A stretch of 64,000 nt of DNA from Rathayibacter rathayi (GCF_004011095.1 NZ_CP028129.1:248001-312000), one strand, 5' to 3'. Counted from the first letter of the stretch, positions 7,738 through 18,712 are shown. The notes: generated from the letters alone by a model not told the origin. A program made the numbers and translations.

Positions 7738-8658
7738 TCAGGCGCGTTCGGCGAGAAACGCCACCGTTTCGGCCGCGGTCGGCGCGGAGACCGCGGCCCC
7801 GTGCCGGGTGACCGAGAGAGCAGCGGCCGCGCTCGCCCAGCGGCTGAGGGCGATCAGCTGCTCCGGGTCGTCGGCTCCGGTCGCTGCGAGGCGAGCCGCG
7901 AAGGCGCCGCAGAAGGTGTCGCCGGCGCCGGTGGTGTCCACCGCCTCCACCGGGAAGGCCGGGGTGCGCACCGGCGTGCGGCCGCGGACCGCCACGACGA
8001 CGCCGTCGGAGCCGAGTGTGACCAGCACGAGCGGCACCAGCGTGGTGAGGGCCGCGGCGAGTGCGTCATCGTCGGCGCCCAGGCCCCGGTCGGCGGCGAA
8101 CTCGCGCGCCTCGTGCTCGTTGACGATCAGTACGTCCAGCGCCGCCAGCAGTTCCTCGGGCAACGGGCCGATCGGGGCGGCGTTCAGGATCGACACCGTG
8201 CCGGCGGCGCGCGCGACGCGCACCGCCTCCGTCACCGTCGCGATCGGGATCTCGAGCTGGAGGAGCACGGCGTCGGCCGCCGCGACGAGCGCTGCCTCCT
8301 CGGCTGTCAGCCCGACCAGAGCAGCGTTCGCGCCCGAGTCGACGACGATCGCATTCTCCCCGCGCTCGTCGACGGTGATCTGAGCGGTGCCGGTGCGGAC
8401 ATCTCCCCGGCGAGCGCGCAACTCCAGGGGCTCGGCGTCGAGGACCGCGGCGAGTTCGTCGCCAGCGGAGTCGCGACCGAGGCTCGTGACGAAGACGGTG
8501 CCCGGCTCGGTGCGGGCCGCCGCGACGGCCTGGTTCAGCCCCTTGCCGCCGGGAAAAGTGCGCGTATGGAGGGCGAGCACCGTCTCTCCCGGAGCAGGAA
8601 TCCGAGCGACCCGGTGGACGTGGTCGAGGTTGGCGCTACCGAGGACGAGGAGGGGCAT
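7738..8658 (-). CDS. rbsK: Ribokinase (PfkB family carbohydrate kinase)
   Basis: 306 residues. It phosphorylates D-ribose, or a related sugar, with ATP in the cytoplasm. The substrate motif GGKGLNQAVAAAR near residue 35, NAAPIGPLPEELL in the middle and the catalytic/anion-hole motif DTTGAGDTFCGAF near 245 are all intact. The open frame extends to 8724 but MPLLVLGSANLDHV at 8658 is the family-typical start; it follows a TAACGT element by seven bases, a leaderless arrangement. No ribose transporter or regulator lies alongside, so it may be a housekeeping or salvage kinase. Confidence 0.88.
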   Translation of the reverse strand: MPLLVLGSANLDHVHRVARIPAPGETVLALHTRTFPGGKGLNQAVAAARTEPGTVFVTSLGRDSAGDELAAVLDAEPLELRARRGDVRTGTAQITVDERGENAIVVDSGANAALVGLTAEEAALVAAADAVLLQLEIPIATVTEAVRVARAAGTVSILNAAPIGPLPEELLAALDVLIVNEHEAREFAADRGLGADDDALAAALTTLVPLVLVTLGSDGVVVAVRGRTPVRTPAFPVEAVDTTGAGDTFCGAFAARLAATGADDPEQLIALSRWASAAAALSVTRHGAAVSAPTAAETVAFLAERA

Positions 8659-8711
8659 GCCCTCGACGTTAGGGCAGGCGCAAGGGGGTCCGTCGCTCCC
8701 CAGGCGGCACC

Positions 8712-8723
8712 TACGGTGGAGCA
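8712..8723 (+). promoter_or_regulatory. Leaderless-type -10 element of the aldo/keto reductase gene
   Basis: TACGGT at 8712-8717 is followed by six bases and the ATG at 8724, matching the leaderless layout seen at several genes in the window. No Shine-Dalgarno sequence is needed or evident. Confidence 0.6.
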
Positions 8724-9710
8724 ATGGACACTCGAATCCTCGGACGCACCGGCGCCCCTGTCTCCGTCGTCGGCCTCGGAACCTGGCAGCTCGGTGCCGA
8801 CTGGGGGGACGTTGCCGAGACCGACGCCCTCGCCGTGCTCGACGCCGCCGTCGAGTCGGGGGTGACTCTCTTCGACACCGCGGACGTCTACGGTGACGGC
8901 CGCAGCGAGCGCACTATCGGCGCCTACCGCGCGGCGCATCCCGATGCGCAGGTGTTCGTCGCGACGAAAATGGGCCGCCGCGCCGAGCAGATCCCCGCGA
9001 ACTACGTGCTCGAGAACTTCCGCGCCTGGACCGACCGTTCGCGCGCGAACCTCGGCGTCGACACCCTCGATCTGGTGCAGCTGCACTGCCCGCCCGCTGC
9101 GGTCTACTCCGATGACGCCGTCTACGACGCTCTGGACACCCTCGTGGCCGAGGGGGCGATCTCGGCCTACGGAGTCTCGGTCGAGCGCACGGAGGAGGCG
9201 CTCACCGCGATCGCCCGGCCGAACGTTGCGAGCGTCCAGATCATCCTGAATGCCTTCCGCCTGAAGCCGCTCGACGAGGTGCTGCCCGCCGCCCGCGAGG
9301 CCGGCGTCGGCATCCTCGCGCGCGTCCCGCTCGCCTCGGGCCTGCTCAGCGGCCGGTACACGACCGAGACCGTGTTCGCTCCGGAGGACCACCGCAGCTA
9401 CAACCGCGACGGCTCCGCCTTCGACGTCGGCGAGACCTTCTCCGGCGTCGACTTCGCGAGCGGCGTGGCGGCGGCGCAGGAATTCTCGCGCCTTGCCGAC
9501 GACCACGGCCTCGCCCCTGCGGCGGCCGCTCTGGCATGGATCATCCAGCAGAACGGCGTCACCTCGGTGATCCCCGGGGCCCGCTCGCCCGAGCAGGCGC
9601 GCGCCAACGCGGCCGCCGCCTCCGCTGCGCCCCTCGGCCCCGCCATCATGGAGGCCGTCAACGCCCTCTACGACACCCACTTCCGCCCCACCGTCCACCC
9701 GCGCTGGTAA
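8724..9710 (+). CDS. Aldo/keto reductase
   Basis: 328 residues, cytoplasmic NADPH-dependent oxidoreductase with an (alpha/beta)8 barrel. The catalytic tetrad is readable: Asp51 and Tyr56 in FDTADVYGDGRSE, Lys82 in VATKMGRR and His121 in DLVQLHCPP. The C-terminal cofactor-binding segment VIPGARSPEQARANAAA is also standard. Physiological substrate unknown. It is divergent from the ribokinase across 65 bases. A strong hairpin lies 24 bases after its stop and may act as its terminator. Confidence 0.9.
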   Translation: MDTRILGRTGAPVSVVGLGTWQLGADWGDVAETDALAVLDAAVESGVTLFDTADVYGDGRSERTIGAYRAAHPDAQVFVATKMGRRAEQIPANYVLENFRAWTDRSRANLGVDTLDLVQLHCPPAAVYSDDAVYDALDTLVAEGAISAYGVSVERTEEALTAIARPNVASVQIILNAFRLKPLDEVLPAAREAGVGILARVPLASGLLSGRYTTETVFAPEDHRSYNRDGSAFDVGETFSGVDFASGVAAAQEFSRLADDHGLAPAAAALAWIIQQNGVTSVIPGARSPEQARANAAAASAAPLGPAIMEAVNALYDTHFRPTVHPRW

Positions 9711-9734
9711 CCCCGCGCACCTGCCGCCGTGCCG

Positions 9735-9788
9735 AGTCGCCCGAGAAGGCTCGTTCTCCCCACCGAGAACGAGCCTTCTCGGGCGACT
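9735..9788. repeat. Palindromic repeat, copy 1 (24-bp perfect stem, 6-base loop)
   Basis: Arms at 9735-9758 and 9765-9788 are exact inverted copies, beginning AGTCGCCCGAGAAGG, with a 6-base loop. The flank GAGCGCAG follows the right arm, as it does in copy 2. It lies between the aldo/keto reductase and the DUF559 gene and may work as a transcription terminator although there is no T-tract. Compared with copy 2 it differs by one base in each arm, the two changes preserving pairing. Confidence 0.85.
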
Positions 9789-9847
9789 GAGCGCAGGGCT
9801 GTGGAGAGAGCGAGCGGGGGGAGAGGGGAGCGCGTCAGCATGGGCGA

Positions 9848-10699
9848 GTGAGGGACGGCGTGTTCAGGGTGGCGGAGGGGTCGGCGGCGGGGATGTCGCG
9901 GGCGGCGATGCGCAGGATCGACGCCCCGGTGTACGGAGTGCGGTCGATCGCGCCGGCCACGGCGCTAGTCGACCGGTGCGCAGCGCTCCTACTCCGGCTG
10001 GGCGAGCACGCCTTCGTCTGCGGGCCCACTGCGGCGCTGCTCTGGGGAGCGCCCCTCGACCTCCGCTGGGAGAAGCGGACCACGATCGACGTCGCCGTCA
10101 AGGCACCGGCGCGAGCCCCGCACGCCGCCGGGCTCGCTGGACGCTCCCTCCGCCTCGGTGCCGGGGACGTCCTTGCCGGCCGCCGTGGCCGGCTGACCAG
10201 CCCCGCGCGGACCTGGTGCGACCTCGGCGCGCTCCTCCCGCTCGCCGATCTCGTTGCTGTGGGGGACTTCCTCCTGCACGCCGAGCTGGTCGATGCTCCG
10301 GGACTCGCGGCCGCCGTCGACCACTACCCGGGTCGGCGGGGCCTGCGCGCTCTGCGGCAGGCGGTGCCCCTTCTCGACGGGCGGGCGGAGTCGCGTCCCG
10401 AGTCACTGGTCAGGGTCGCCCTCGTCCTCGACGGGATCGCCGGCGTCGAGGCGAACGTCGTGCTCCGGGACGAGCGGGGTGCATTCCTCGCCCGCGTCGA
10501 CCTCTGTATCGCCTGGGCCCGCGTCGTGATCGAGTACCACGGCGACTACCACCGCGTCGAGAAGGGTCGCTGGCGCCGGGACCGCGCACGGATGGGACGC
10601 CTCCGCGCCGCGGGTTGGCACGTCATCGAACTCACCGCCGACGACCTCAGCGACCTCCCCGCTGTCCTCGCCCAAGTCCGCGAGGCACTTCCACACTGA
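9848..10699 (+). CDS. DUF559 (endonuclease-fold) protein, AbiEi-antitoxin-like
   Basis: 283 residues, GTG start. The N-terminal two thirds (FVCGPTAALLWGAPLD, LTSPARTWCDLG) resembles the body of AbiEi-like/DUF559 proteins common in actinobacteria. The C-terminal domain ARVDLCIAWARVVIEYHGDYH and RDRARMGRLRAAGWHVIELTADDL is a very-short-patch-repair-like nuclease fold, with the Asp, Glu and Gln-equivalent positions partly present. Biological role unknown; no toxin partner is adjacent. The gene is bracketed by two copies of the same palindrome, the second starting in its stop codon, which suggests it may have arrived or duplicated as a cassette. Confidence 0.75.
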   Translation: MRDGVFRVAEGSAAGMSRAAMRRIDAPVYGVRSIAPATALVDRCAALLLRLGEHAFVCGPTAALLWGAPLDLRWEKRTTIDVAVKAPARAPHAAGLAGRSLRLGAGDVLAGRRGRLTSPARTWCDLGALLPLADLVAVGDFLLHAELVDAPGLAAAVDHYPGRRGLRALRQAVPLLDGRAESRPESLVRVALVLDGIAGVEANVVLRDERGAFLARVDLCIAWARVVIEYHGDYHRVEKGRWRRDRARMGRLRAAGWHVIELTADDLSDLPAVLAQVREALPH

Positions 10700-10752
10700 G
10701 TCGCCCGAGAAGGCCCGTTCTCCCCGCTGAGAACGGGCCTTCTCGGGCGACT
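10699..10752. repeat. Palindromic repeat, copy 2 (24-bp perfect stem, 6-base loop)
   Basis: Arms at 10699-10722 and 10729-10752. The first base of the left arm is the last base of the DUF559 stop codon. It is followed by GAGCGCAG, as is copy 1. One base pair in the stem is C-G here and T-A in copy 1. It lies between convergent genes (DUF559 + and pgm -), so it could terminate both. Confidence 0.85.
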
Positions 10753-10763
10753 GAGCGCAGCCG

Positions 10764-12386
<1,623 letters not shown>

Positions 12387-12434
12387 GCCGTCCATAGTGG
12401 CAGTACGGCCGCTTCCAGGGGTACCGCGGCTGGC

Positions 12435-12446
12435 TAGGCTTGCGCC
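12435..12446 (+). promoter_or_regulatory. Leaderless-type -10 element of pheA
   Basis: TAGGCT at 12435-12440, then six bases, then the ATG at 12447. The same hexamer and spacing occur at the vanY-like gene. Confidence 0.6.
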
Positions 12447-13433
12447 ATGCCCGACAACGTCCCTGAGCCCCGTGCCTACAGCTATCTCGGGCCCAGCGGC
12501 ACGTTCACGGAGGCGGCCCTCGCGCAGGTCCCGGAGGCGCGCGGGCAGCTGTGGCGCAGCGTCGCGAACGTGGGCGAGGCGCTGAGTGATCTGGTCACCG
12601 GCCGCAGCGACGGCGCGGTCATCGCGATCGAGAATTCGGTCGAGGGCGGAGTGACGGCCGCGCAAGACGCGCTGGCGCGGATCCCGGGGCTGCGCATCGT
12701 CGGCGAATACCTGGTGCCGGTGTCCTTCATCCTGGTCGGCCGTCCGGGAACGCGGCTCGAGGAGGTGAGCACGGTCGCCGCGCATCCGGTCGCCTACGGC
12801 CAGTGCCGGGTGTGGCTGGACCGCGAGATCCCCAGCCACGAGCATCTGCCCTCCTCGAGCAACGTGCAGGCCACCGTCGATCTGTTGAGTGGTTCTCCCG
12901 CGCAGGCGGCCATCGCGCCTCCAGGGATCGTGGCCCACCACGACGTCGCGGTACTCGCCGAGCGGATCGGCGACAACCCCAACGCCGTGACCCGCTTCGT
13001 GCACGTCTCGCGCTCTCACGGGCTACCCGAGCCCACCGGTGCCGATAAGACGAGCGTGATCGCCGAGCTGCCGGCCGATCAGCCGGGTGCGCTCCTGGAC
13101 ATGCTCGAGCAGTTCGCGACCCGCGGGGTGAACCTGAGCATGATCCAGTCGCGGCCGATCGGCGATGCGCTGGGCCGGTACCGGTTCGTGATCGACCTCG
13201 ACGGCCATGTGCAGGACGAGCGGGTCGCCGATGCGCTGATGGGCCTGCGGCGATTCAGCCCGAAGGTGATCTTCCTCGGTTCGTACCCGCGCGCTGACCG
13301 CCGCCCGGTCGCCTCCGTGCGACGCTACGACGACGAGGTGTTCGTCGAGGCCCGCGAGTGGCTGCACGGGATCCTCGCCCACGAGCCGGAGACGACGATG
13401 ACCGGAGACGACGATGACGGGTCGCGACGATGA
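12447..13433 (+). CDS. pheA: Prephenate dehydratase
   Basis: 328 residues; converts prephenate to phenylpyruvate in phenylalanine synthesis. The catalytic domain begins YLGPSGTFTEAAL and contains IAIENSVEGGV and the essential Thr-Arg-Phe of NAVTRFVHVS. A C-terminal ACT regulatory domain follows (TSVIAELPADQPGALLDMLE, then GVNLSMIQSRPIG), where phenylalanine feedback is sensed in this family. A further ~45-residue tail (SVRRYDDEVFVEAREWLHG) is common in actinobacterial forms. No chorismate mutase domain is fused. Its stop overlaps the next start (ATGA). Confidence 0.95.
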   Translation: MPDNVPEPRAYSYLGPSGTFTEAALAQVPEARGQLWRSVANVGEALSDLVTGRSDGAVIAIENSVEGGVTAAQDALARIPGLRIVGEYLVPVSFILVGRPGTRLEEVSTVAAHPVAYGQCRVWLDREIPSHEHLPSSSNVQATVDLLSGSPAQAAIAPPGIVAHHDVAVLAERIGDNPNAVTRFVHVSRSHGLPEPTGADKTSVIAELPADQPGALLDMLEQFATRGVNLSMIQSRPIGDALGRYRFVIDLDGHVQDERVADALMGLRRFSPKVIFLGSYPRADRRPVASVRRYDDEVFVEAREWLHGILAHEPETTMTGDDDDGSRR

Positions 13434-14143
13434 CTGACGACGGCGAGCAGGTCGATCCGCGGTACGACCCGGCCTTCCAGCGCGGATTCTCCGGCGGAGT
13501 GGACCGGGCGCGCGGTGACGAGCGCGCCTTCGCGAGGCCCGCCACGGGTGCGGCCACCGCCGGGTCGGCTCCCGGATCGGCCGCCGCTCGCGGATCGGCC
13601 TCTGCGCCCCCACGCCTGGTCCGCCCCGACTCGTCGGCGGTTCCGGGAGCGCGGCGCATCATGCCCCTGCCCGACATCGCGGGAGCCGCCGAGGGCCGCC
13701 GCTCCCACCGCATCAGCGCAGAGACCGCGGCTGCGCCCCTGCCGGAGCCGGTGCCAGCCCCCGGTCAGCAGGCGCCAGCGGAGCCCGCCCGCGAGGCTCC
13801 GCTGCTGCGCAACCCGTGGCTGCTCGTGCTCCTGCTCGCCGGCCTCGCGGGATCCGCGATCGGCCTCGCGCTGCTCTACCTGGGCTACTCCTCGCCGCCT
13901 CCGCCGTACTACGGCGACTCCGACGTGCCCTCGCCAGCATGGATTCAGCGGCAGCTCCTCTACTACTCCTGCATCCCCCTGCTGGGCTGCCTGCCGGCGT
14001 CGCTGCTCCTGGCGCTGGGAGTGGCCGCGCTTCGCTGGCGCGGCGTCGTGCGCTCCCGCGTGGAGGCGCCGGCCGAGGCCGCGCAGCTTCTCGAGGCCGG
14101 GTCTCAGGCTCCGGACGCGCCGAAGAGCAGGCCCAGGAGGTAG
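13430..14143 (+). CDS. Hypothetical two-helix membrane protein
   Basis: 237 residues, not recognised. The first ~120 residues are Ala/Pro/Arg-rich and probably disordered (DPRYDPAFQRGFSGG near the start is a recurrent actinobacterial motif). Two membrane segments follow: about 125-150 (WLLVLLLAGLAGSAIGLALLYLG) and 180-207 (LLYYSCIPLLGCLPASLLLALGVAALRW), then a short tail. It is coupled to pheA by a 4-base overlap. Its 3' end converges on the VIT1-like gene with one base between stops, or would overlap it by 40 bases if that gene's frameshift is repaired. Confidence 0.7.
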   Translation: MTDDGEQVDPRYDPAFQRGFSGGVDRARGDERAFARPATGAATAGSAPGSAAARGSASAPPRLVRPDSSAVPGARRIMPLPDIAGAAEGRRSHRISAETAAAPLPEPVPAPGQQAPAEPAREAPLLRNPWLLVLLLAGLAGSAIGLALLYLGYSSPPPPYYGDSDVPSPAWIQRQLLYYSCIPLLGCLPASLLLALGVAALRWRGVVRSRVEAPAEAAQLLEAGSQAPDAPKSRPRR

Positions 14144-14144
14144 G

Positions 14145-15200
14145 TCACCAGGGCCGCGCCGTAGCCGATGCCGAGCTGCCGCAGCGCCCGGGCCAGGGGC
14201 GGAGCCCCGAGAGCAGCCCGACGATCGCGCCGGTGGCGAGCAGGGCGATCCCGACCAGGAGGCACGCGACGACGACGGCGGCGAGCCCGGTCAGGCCGAG
14301 CAGGTAGGGCAGCACCGGGATGATCGCCCCCGAGGCAAAGAAGCAGAAGCTCGAGAGCCCGGCGCCCATGCCCGTGCCGATCGACTCGTGCTCGTCCACG
14401 TCCGGGTTTCCCGCCGGGCCGCCGAGCGTGATCGGCGAGGTGATCGCGCCGCCGCGCAGGCCGGTGAAGACGGAGGCGGCGCGCGCGTCCGCCTGCTCCT
14501 GCGTCATCCCGCGCGCGCGGTAGACCAGGGCGAGCTCGTTCGCGTCCACGTCGAGGTCGGGGACGATGCGGTTGGCGTCGAGGTCGGGGCTCGAGGCCGA
14601 GAGCAGCTCGCGCTGCGAGCGCACCGAGACGAACTCGCCCGCACCCATCGAGAGCGCGCCGGCCAGCAGACCCGCGATGCCGGTTAACAGGACCACGCTC
14701 GTACCGACTCCGCTCGCCCCGACTCCCAGCACGAGGGCGAGGTTGGAGACCAGGCCGTCATTCGCGCCGAACACGGCCGCGCGGAACGTGCCGGAGAGGC
14801 GGCTGCGCCCGCGCTCGGCGAGACCGCGGACGACCTCGCCGTGGATCCGCTCGTCGGCAGCCATCGCCTCCGTAGCGTCGTCGTCGTCGGCGTAGGGCGA
14901 GCGGGCTTCGGCGCGTTGGATCAGCGCGAGCACGAACACCGAGCCGAAGCGGCGAGTGAGAAGGCCGAGGAATCGGGTGCGCAGGTCGGCACGGGGCGCG
15001 GGCTGTGCGGCGGGGCCGAGCAGCTCGCGCCAATGGTCCTCGTGCCGGCCCTCGGCCTCGGCCAGCGCGAGCAGGATCTCGCGCTCCTCGCCGGTGCGGC
15101 GGCCGGCCAGGTCGCGGTAGACGGACGCCTCGGCGAGCTCGTCGGCGAGGTAACGGCGCCAGCGGCGCACCTGCGTCGGACTGGGGGTGGTGGTCGCCAT
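14145..15200 (-). CDS. VIT1/CCC1-type metal transporter with ferritin-like N-terminal domain (apparent C-terminal frameshift)
   Basis: 351 residues as read. The N-terminal ~140 residues are a rubrerythrin/ferritin-like domain (YLADELAEASVYRDLAG, EAEGRHEDHWREL) and the rest a VIT1 membrane domain (RAAVFGANDGLVSNLALVLGV, LLAGALSMGAGEFVSVRSQREL), expected to move Fe(II) or Mn(II) across the membrane. After GAIVGLLSG the frame turns into LRPWPGRCGSSASATARPW and stops. One extra base at the C-run 14205-14208 would restore APPLARALRQLGIGYGA and a last helix VTYLLGLLFGASGA, ending at 14104. The ATG at 15200 follows GGGAG. Confidence 0.85.
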   Translation of the reverse strand: MATTTPSPTQVRRWRRYLADELAEASVYRDLAGRRTGEEREILLALAEAEGRHEDHWRELLGPAAQPAPRADLRTRFLGLLTRRFGSVFVLALIQRAEARSPYADDDDATEAMAADERIHGEVVRGLAERGRSRLSGTFRAAVFGANDGLVSNLALVLGVGASGVGTSVVLLTGIAGLLAGALSMGAGEFVSVRSQRELLSASSPDLDANRIVPDLDVDANELALVYRARGMTQEQADARAASVFTGLRGGAITSPITLGGPAGNPDVDEHESIGTGMGAGLSSFCFFASGAIIPVLPYLLGLTGLAAVVVACLLVGIALLATGAIVGLLSGLRPWPGRCGSSASATARPW

Positions 15201-15486
15201 GCGATCTCCCGGGGTAGGCCCGCCGACCCGCACGAGAGGGGGCGGTCAGGACGTGGTCGACTGACCGAAGGTCTCGTTCGCCCCGGCCGGAACCGGGGTG
15301 ACGCGCCGGGCCCGGATCGTCCCGGACCAGCATGTCGACGCGCCTCGTCGTCCGCAGGCGGACGGTGGGAACTACTCCCCTTCGCGCAGACCACCGTAGC
15401 CGAGATCGCGGGCGGCCGCCCGGTGAGGCGCAGGCCACTGCCGGAGTCCGGCTGTGCCCCGGAGACGGAGGCCGGCGCTCGCTGGG
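15201..15486. other. Intergenic, no gene seen
   Basis: About 286 bases between the start of the VIT1-like gene and the stop of the enoyl-CoA hydratase, both on the minus strand. It should contain the transporter promoter. I see no coding sequence, repeat or convincing hairpin with T-tract. Confidence 0.5.
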
Positions 15487-16296
15487 TCAGACCGACGCGG
15501 TCGCGCGGGCGGCCCGGCGAGTCTGGCGCTCGTGTTCGGCGTCCAGAAGCGTGCGCGTCGCAGGCACGGCCAGGAACTCCACCAGGATGTCCGTCTCCTC
15601 GACGACGCGATCGGCGCGATCGAGCGGGTCCGCGCGGAGGAGACGGCGGGCCGCTGCCGCGACGTGCGCCGGCTTCGCGGCCAGCGCGCGCACCCGCGCG
15701 TCGACCCGGCCGGTCAGGTCGGCGCGCGGCACGACCTCGGTGACCAGCTGCCACTCCAGAGCCTCGATGGCGCGGACCGGGCGACCCGAGAGCACGAAGT
15801 CGAGCGCGCGGCGGCGGCCCACGACCCGGGGGAGCGCCGCGGTGACTCCGACGTCGGGAACGAACCCGACGTCTCCGTACGCGCTGAGGAAGAGGGCCGC
15901 GGGGGTCGCGATCACGATGTCGGCCGCGAGGGCGAAGGCGATGCCGGCGCCCGCGACCATGCCGTCGATGGCGCAGACGACGACGGCACGGCTGTCCTCG
16001 AGCAGGTGGATCACCTGGGCGGTGGTGGTCGCGAGGTCGCGGAGGTAGTGATCGGGGTGCTCGGAGCCCATGATCGCCGAGATATCGCCGCCGGTGCAGA
16101 ACGCGCGGCCGGCCGCCGCGATCACGATGACGGAGCACTCGGCGTCGAGGTCGGCCACGGTCCGCAGCAGCAGGCGCGCGGTGCCAAGGTCGATCGCATT
16201 CAGCGCGTCGGGGCGGTTGAGCGTGATTCGGGCGACGGAGCCGTCGCGCTCGAGGACGACGCCGGGGGCCGCGTCGAGCAGGGAGGTGGCGTGCAT
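15487..16296 (-). CDS. Enoyl-CoA hydratase/isomerase family protein
   Basis: 269 residues of crotonase fold, acting on CoA thioesters in the cytoplasm. The two oxyanion-hole segments are recognisable: [15 protein letters not shown] and [20 protein letters not shown]. The glutamates at the usual hydratase positions are not clearly conserved, so isomerase or other crotonase chemistry is possible. The frame stays open upstream to 16443, but [29 protein letters not shown] at 16296 is the natural start. No other fatty-acid genes adjoin it. Confidence 0.85.
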   Translation of the reverse strand: MHATSLLDAAPGVVLERDGSVARITLNRPDALNAIDLGTARLLLRTVADLDAECSVIVIAAAGRAFCTGGDISAIMGSEHPDHYLRDLATTTAQVIHLLEDSRAVVVCAIDGMVAGAGIAFALAADIVIATPAALFLSAYGDVGFVPDVGVTAALPRVVGRRRALDFVLSGRPVRAIEALEWQLVTEVVPRADLTGRVDARVRALAAKPAHVAAAARRLLRADPLDRADRVVEETDILVEFLAVPATRTLLDAEHERQTRRAARATASV

Positions 16297-16453
16297 GGGG
16301 AGCCTTCGGGGGAGCGGAGATGTCGAACGCAGGGGACGTTCTCGGGGGACATCACACATTCGCAGCCAACGATGCGATCGGATGTCTCCTCGCGGCCGAT
16401 GCTCAGCCGAGCCGGGGTGTTCACTCGGGAGCCGGCCCGTCACGGCCCTCCTC

Positions 16454-16465
16454 TACACTGCTGGG
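16454..16465 (+). promoter_or_regulatory. Leaderless-type -10 element of serS
   Basis: TACACT at 16454-16459 followed by six bases and the GTG at 16466. There is no ribosome-binding site, consistent with a leaderless serS transcript. Confidence 0.6.
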
Positions 16466-17731
16466 GTGATTGATCCCGTACTTCTGCGCGAGAACCCGGA
16501 CATCCTCAAGCGCTCGCAGGAGGCGCGCGGCGACTCCGTCGACCTGGTCGACGACGCGCTCGAGGCCGACCGCGTCCGCCGTGCGGCGATCACCGAGGCG
16601 GAGCGGCTGCGCGCCGAGCAGAACGCCTTCGGCAGGACCGTCGCGCAGGCGCCGAAGGACGAGAAGGCGGCCCTCGTCGCCGAAGCGCAGCGCCTCGCCG
16701 CCGCCGCCAAGCAGGCGCAGCAGGAGGCCTCCGACGCCGACGACGCCTTCACCGTGCTGGTGAAGCGGATCGCCAACCCCATCATCGACGGCGTCCCCGC
16801 GGGCGGCGAGGAGTCGTTCGAGCTCGTGAGGACCGTCGGCGAGCGCCCAATCTTCGACTTCACCCCGCGCGATCACCTCGAACTCGGCGAGCTGTTGGAC
16901 GGCATCGACATGCAGCGCGGGGCCAAGGTCAGCGGCGCGCGCTTCTACTTCCTCAAGGGCCTCGTCGCCCGCCTCGAGATCGCCCTGATGAACCTCGGGC
17001 TCGAGAAGGCGCTCGCCGCCGGCTTCACGCCGCTGATCACGCCCACCCTGGTGCGCCCCGAGATCATGGACGGCACCGGCTTCCTCGGCGAGCACGACGA
17101 CGAGGTGTACCGTCTCCGGGACGACGACCTGTACCTCACCGGCACCAGCGAGGTCGCCCTCGCTGGATACCACGCGGGGGAGATTCTCGATCTCTCCGGC
17201 GGCGCGAAGCGTTACGCGGGCTGGAGCACCTGCTACCGCCGCGAGGCCGGCTCGGGCGGACGCGACACCCGCGGCATCATCCGCGTGCACCAGTTCAGCA
17301 AGCTCGAGATGTTCGTCTACATCCTCCCCGGGGAGGCGGAGGCGGAGCACGCACGCCTGCTCTCGTACCAGGAGGACATCCTGCAGAGCCTCGGGCTGCA
17401 CTACCGCGTGATCGACACGGCGGCCGGCGATCTCGGCCAGAGCGCCGCGCGCAAGTTCGACGTCGAGGCCTGGGTACCCACGCAGGAGACCTACCGCGAG
17501 CTGACCTCGACCTCGAACTGCACCACCTTCCAGGCCCGCCGCCTCGACACCCGCTACCGCACCGAATCGGGTAAGACAGCTCCGGTCGCGACGCTCAACG
17601 GCACCCTCGCGACCACCCGCTGGATCGTCGCGCTCCTCGAGACCCATCAGCAGGCCGACGGCTCGGTGCTCGTCCCCGCGGCGCTGCGGCCCCACCTCGG
17701 TGGCCTCGAGGTGCTCGAGCCCGTCTCGTGA
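16466..17731 (+). CDS. serS: Seryl-tRNA synthetase
   Basis: 421 residues, GTG start ([18 protein letters not shown]). A class II synthetase charging tRNA-Ser. The N-terminal ~110 residues form the long antiparallel coiled coil that grips the tRNA-Ser variable arm ([26 protein letters not shown]). Motif 2 is [21 protein letters not shown] with [13 protein letters not shown] before it; motif 3 is [18 protein letters not shown]. Normal family length. Its stop overlaps the GTG of the next gene, so the phosphatase is coupled to it. Two of its substrate tRNA genes are in this window. Confidence 0.97.
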   Translation: MIDPVLLRENPDILKRSQEARGDSVDLVDDALEADRVRRAAITEAERLRAEQNAFGRTVAQAPKDEKAALVAEAQRLAAAAKQAQQEASDADDAFTVLVKRIANPIIDGVPAGGEESFELVRTVGERPIFDFTPRDHLELGELLDGIDMQRGAKVSGARFYFLKGLVARLEIALMNLGLEKALAAGFTPLITPTLVRPEIMDGTGFLGEHDDEVYRLRDDDLYLTGTSEVALAGYHAGEILDLSGGAKRYAGWSTCYRREAGSGGRDTRGIIRVHQFSKLEMFVYILPGEAEAEHARLLSYQEDILQSLGLHYRVIDTAAGDLGQSAARKFDVEAWVPTQETYRELTSTSNCTTFQARRLDTRYRTESGKTAPVATLNGTLATTRWIVALLETHQQADGSVLVPAALRPHLGGLEVLEPVS

Positions 17732-18540
17732 GCACGCGCTCCTCCGACCGCCGCCTCGTCGCCCTCGATATCGACGGCACCGTCATGCACGAGGACGGCA
17801 CCATCACCCGCGCGGTGGTGGACGCGATCAGCCGCGTGGTCGCGCAGGGCGATGAGGTCATGCTCGCCACCGGGCGCTCGCCCGTTGCGACCCTGCCCGT
17901 CGTCGAGCGGCTGGGCATCTCACCCGAGTTCGTGATCTGCTGCAACGGAGCAGTGACCCTCCGCCGCGACGCCGCCGGTACCTACGTCCCCGAGACCGTC
18001 GAGACCTTCGACCCGACCGACGTTCTCGAGACGATCCGCCGCGCCCTCCCCGGCGCGCAGTACGCCATCGAGGACGCGGACGGCGCCTTCTTCTCCACGG
18101 AGGCTTTCCCCGGCGGCGCCGTGATGGGCGCCGAGACGGTCCGCGTCCCCTTCGAGGATCTGCTCGGCCGGCTGTGCACCCGTGTCGTCGTCATCTCGCC
18201 CGAGACGGGCATCGACGCCTTCACCACCCTGGTCGAGGAGATGGGTCTGCACCAGGTCAGCTATGCGATCGGCTGGACCGCCTGGCTCGACCTCACCCCC
18301 CACGGCGTCAACAAGTCCACCGCGCTCGAGATCGTTCGCGAGGAGCTGGGCATCCAGCGGAGTGACGTGGTCGCGCTGGGCGACGGCCGCAACGACATCG
18401 AAATGCTCACCTGGGCCGCCGCCGAGGGCTCGGGCCTGGCGATGGGGCAGGCGCCCGACGAGGTGCGCGCCGTGGCGTCCGCCGTGATCCCGTCGGTGCA
18501 CCAGGACGGTGTGGCGGTGGCGCTCTCGACGTTGCTCTGA
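17728..18540 (+). CDS. Cof-type HAD-IIB family hydrolase
   Basis: 270 residues, GTG start overlapping the serS stop. Motif [13 protein letters not shown] holds the nucleophilic Asp; motif II/III lysine is in [10 protein letters not shown], and motif IV is [12 protein letters not shown]. The cap domain lies between about 85 and 185 (type IIB). Such enzymes dephosphorylate sugar phosphates or similar metabolites; substrate unknown. Tight linkage to serS is common in actinobacteria. Confidence 0.88.
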   Translation: MSTRSSDRRLVALDIDGTVMHEDGTITRAVVDAISRVVAQGDEVMLATGRSPVATLPVVERLGISPEFVICCNGAVTLRRDAAGTYVPETVETFDPTDVLETIRRALPGAQYAIEDADGAFFSTEAFPGGAVMGAETVRVPFEDLLGRLCTRVVVISPETGIDAFTTLVEEMGLHQVSYAIGWTAWLDLTPHGVNKSTALEIVREELGIQRSDVVALGDGRNDIEMLTWAAAEGSGLAMGQAPDEVRAVASAVIPSVHQDGVAVALSTLL

Positions 18541-18712
18541 GCCCGGGCCGGTATGCAACCGAGGCTGGAACGGGCTCGGAGCCCGTCCCAGGTGACGACC
18601 GGGTCTCTCGACCTCGGCTACGAACGTGCTCCGCCGCGCCGCCCCGCCCCGGCTTGCCCGGCGGCCACCGCCCGCCGGTTACTATCGGGTGTCGCTCTTG
18701 CGGGAGCGGCGA

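Noticed and set aside
12387..13019. Upstream extension of the pgm open frame to 13019
   Set aside because: It is antisense to pheA and adds over 200 residues without similarity; the Pgm N-terminus is clear at 12386.
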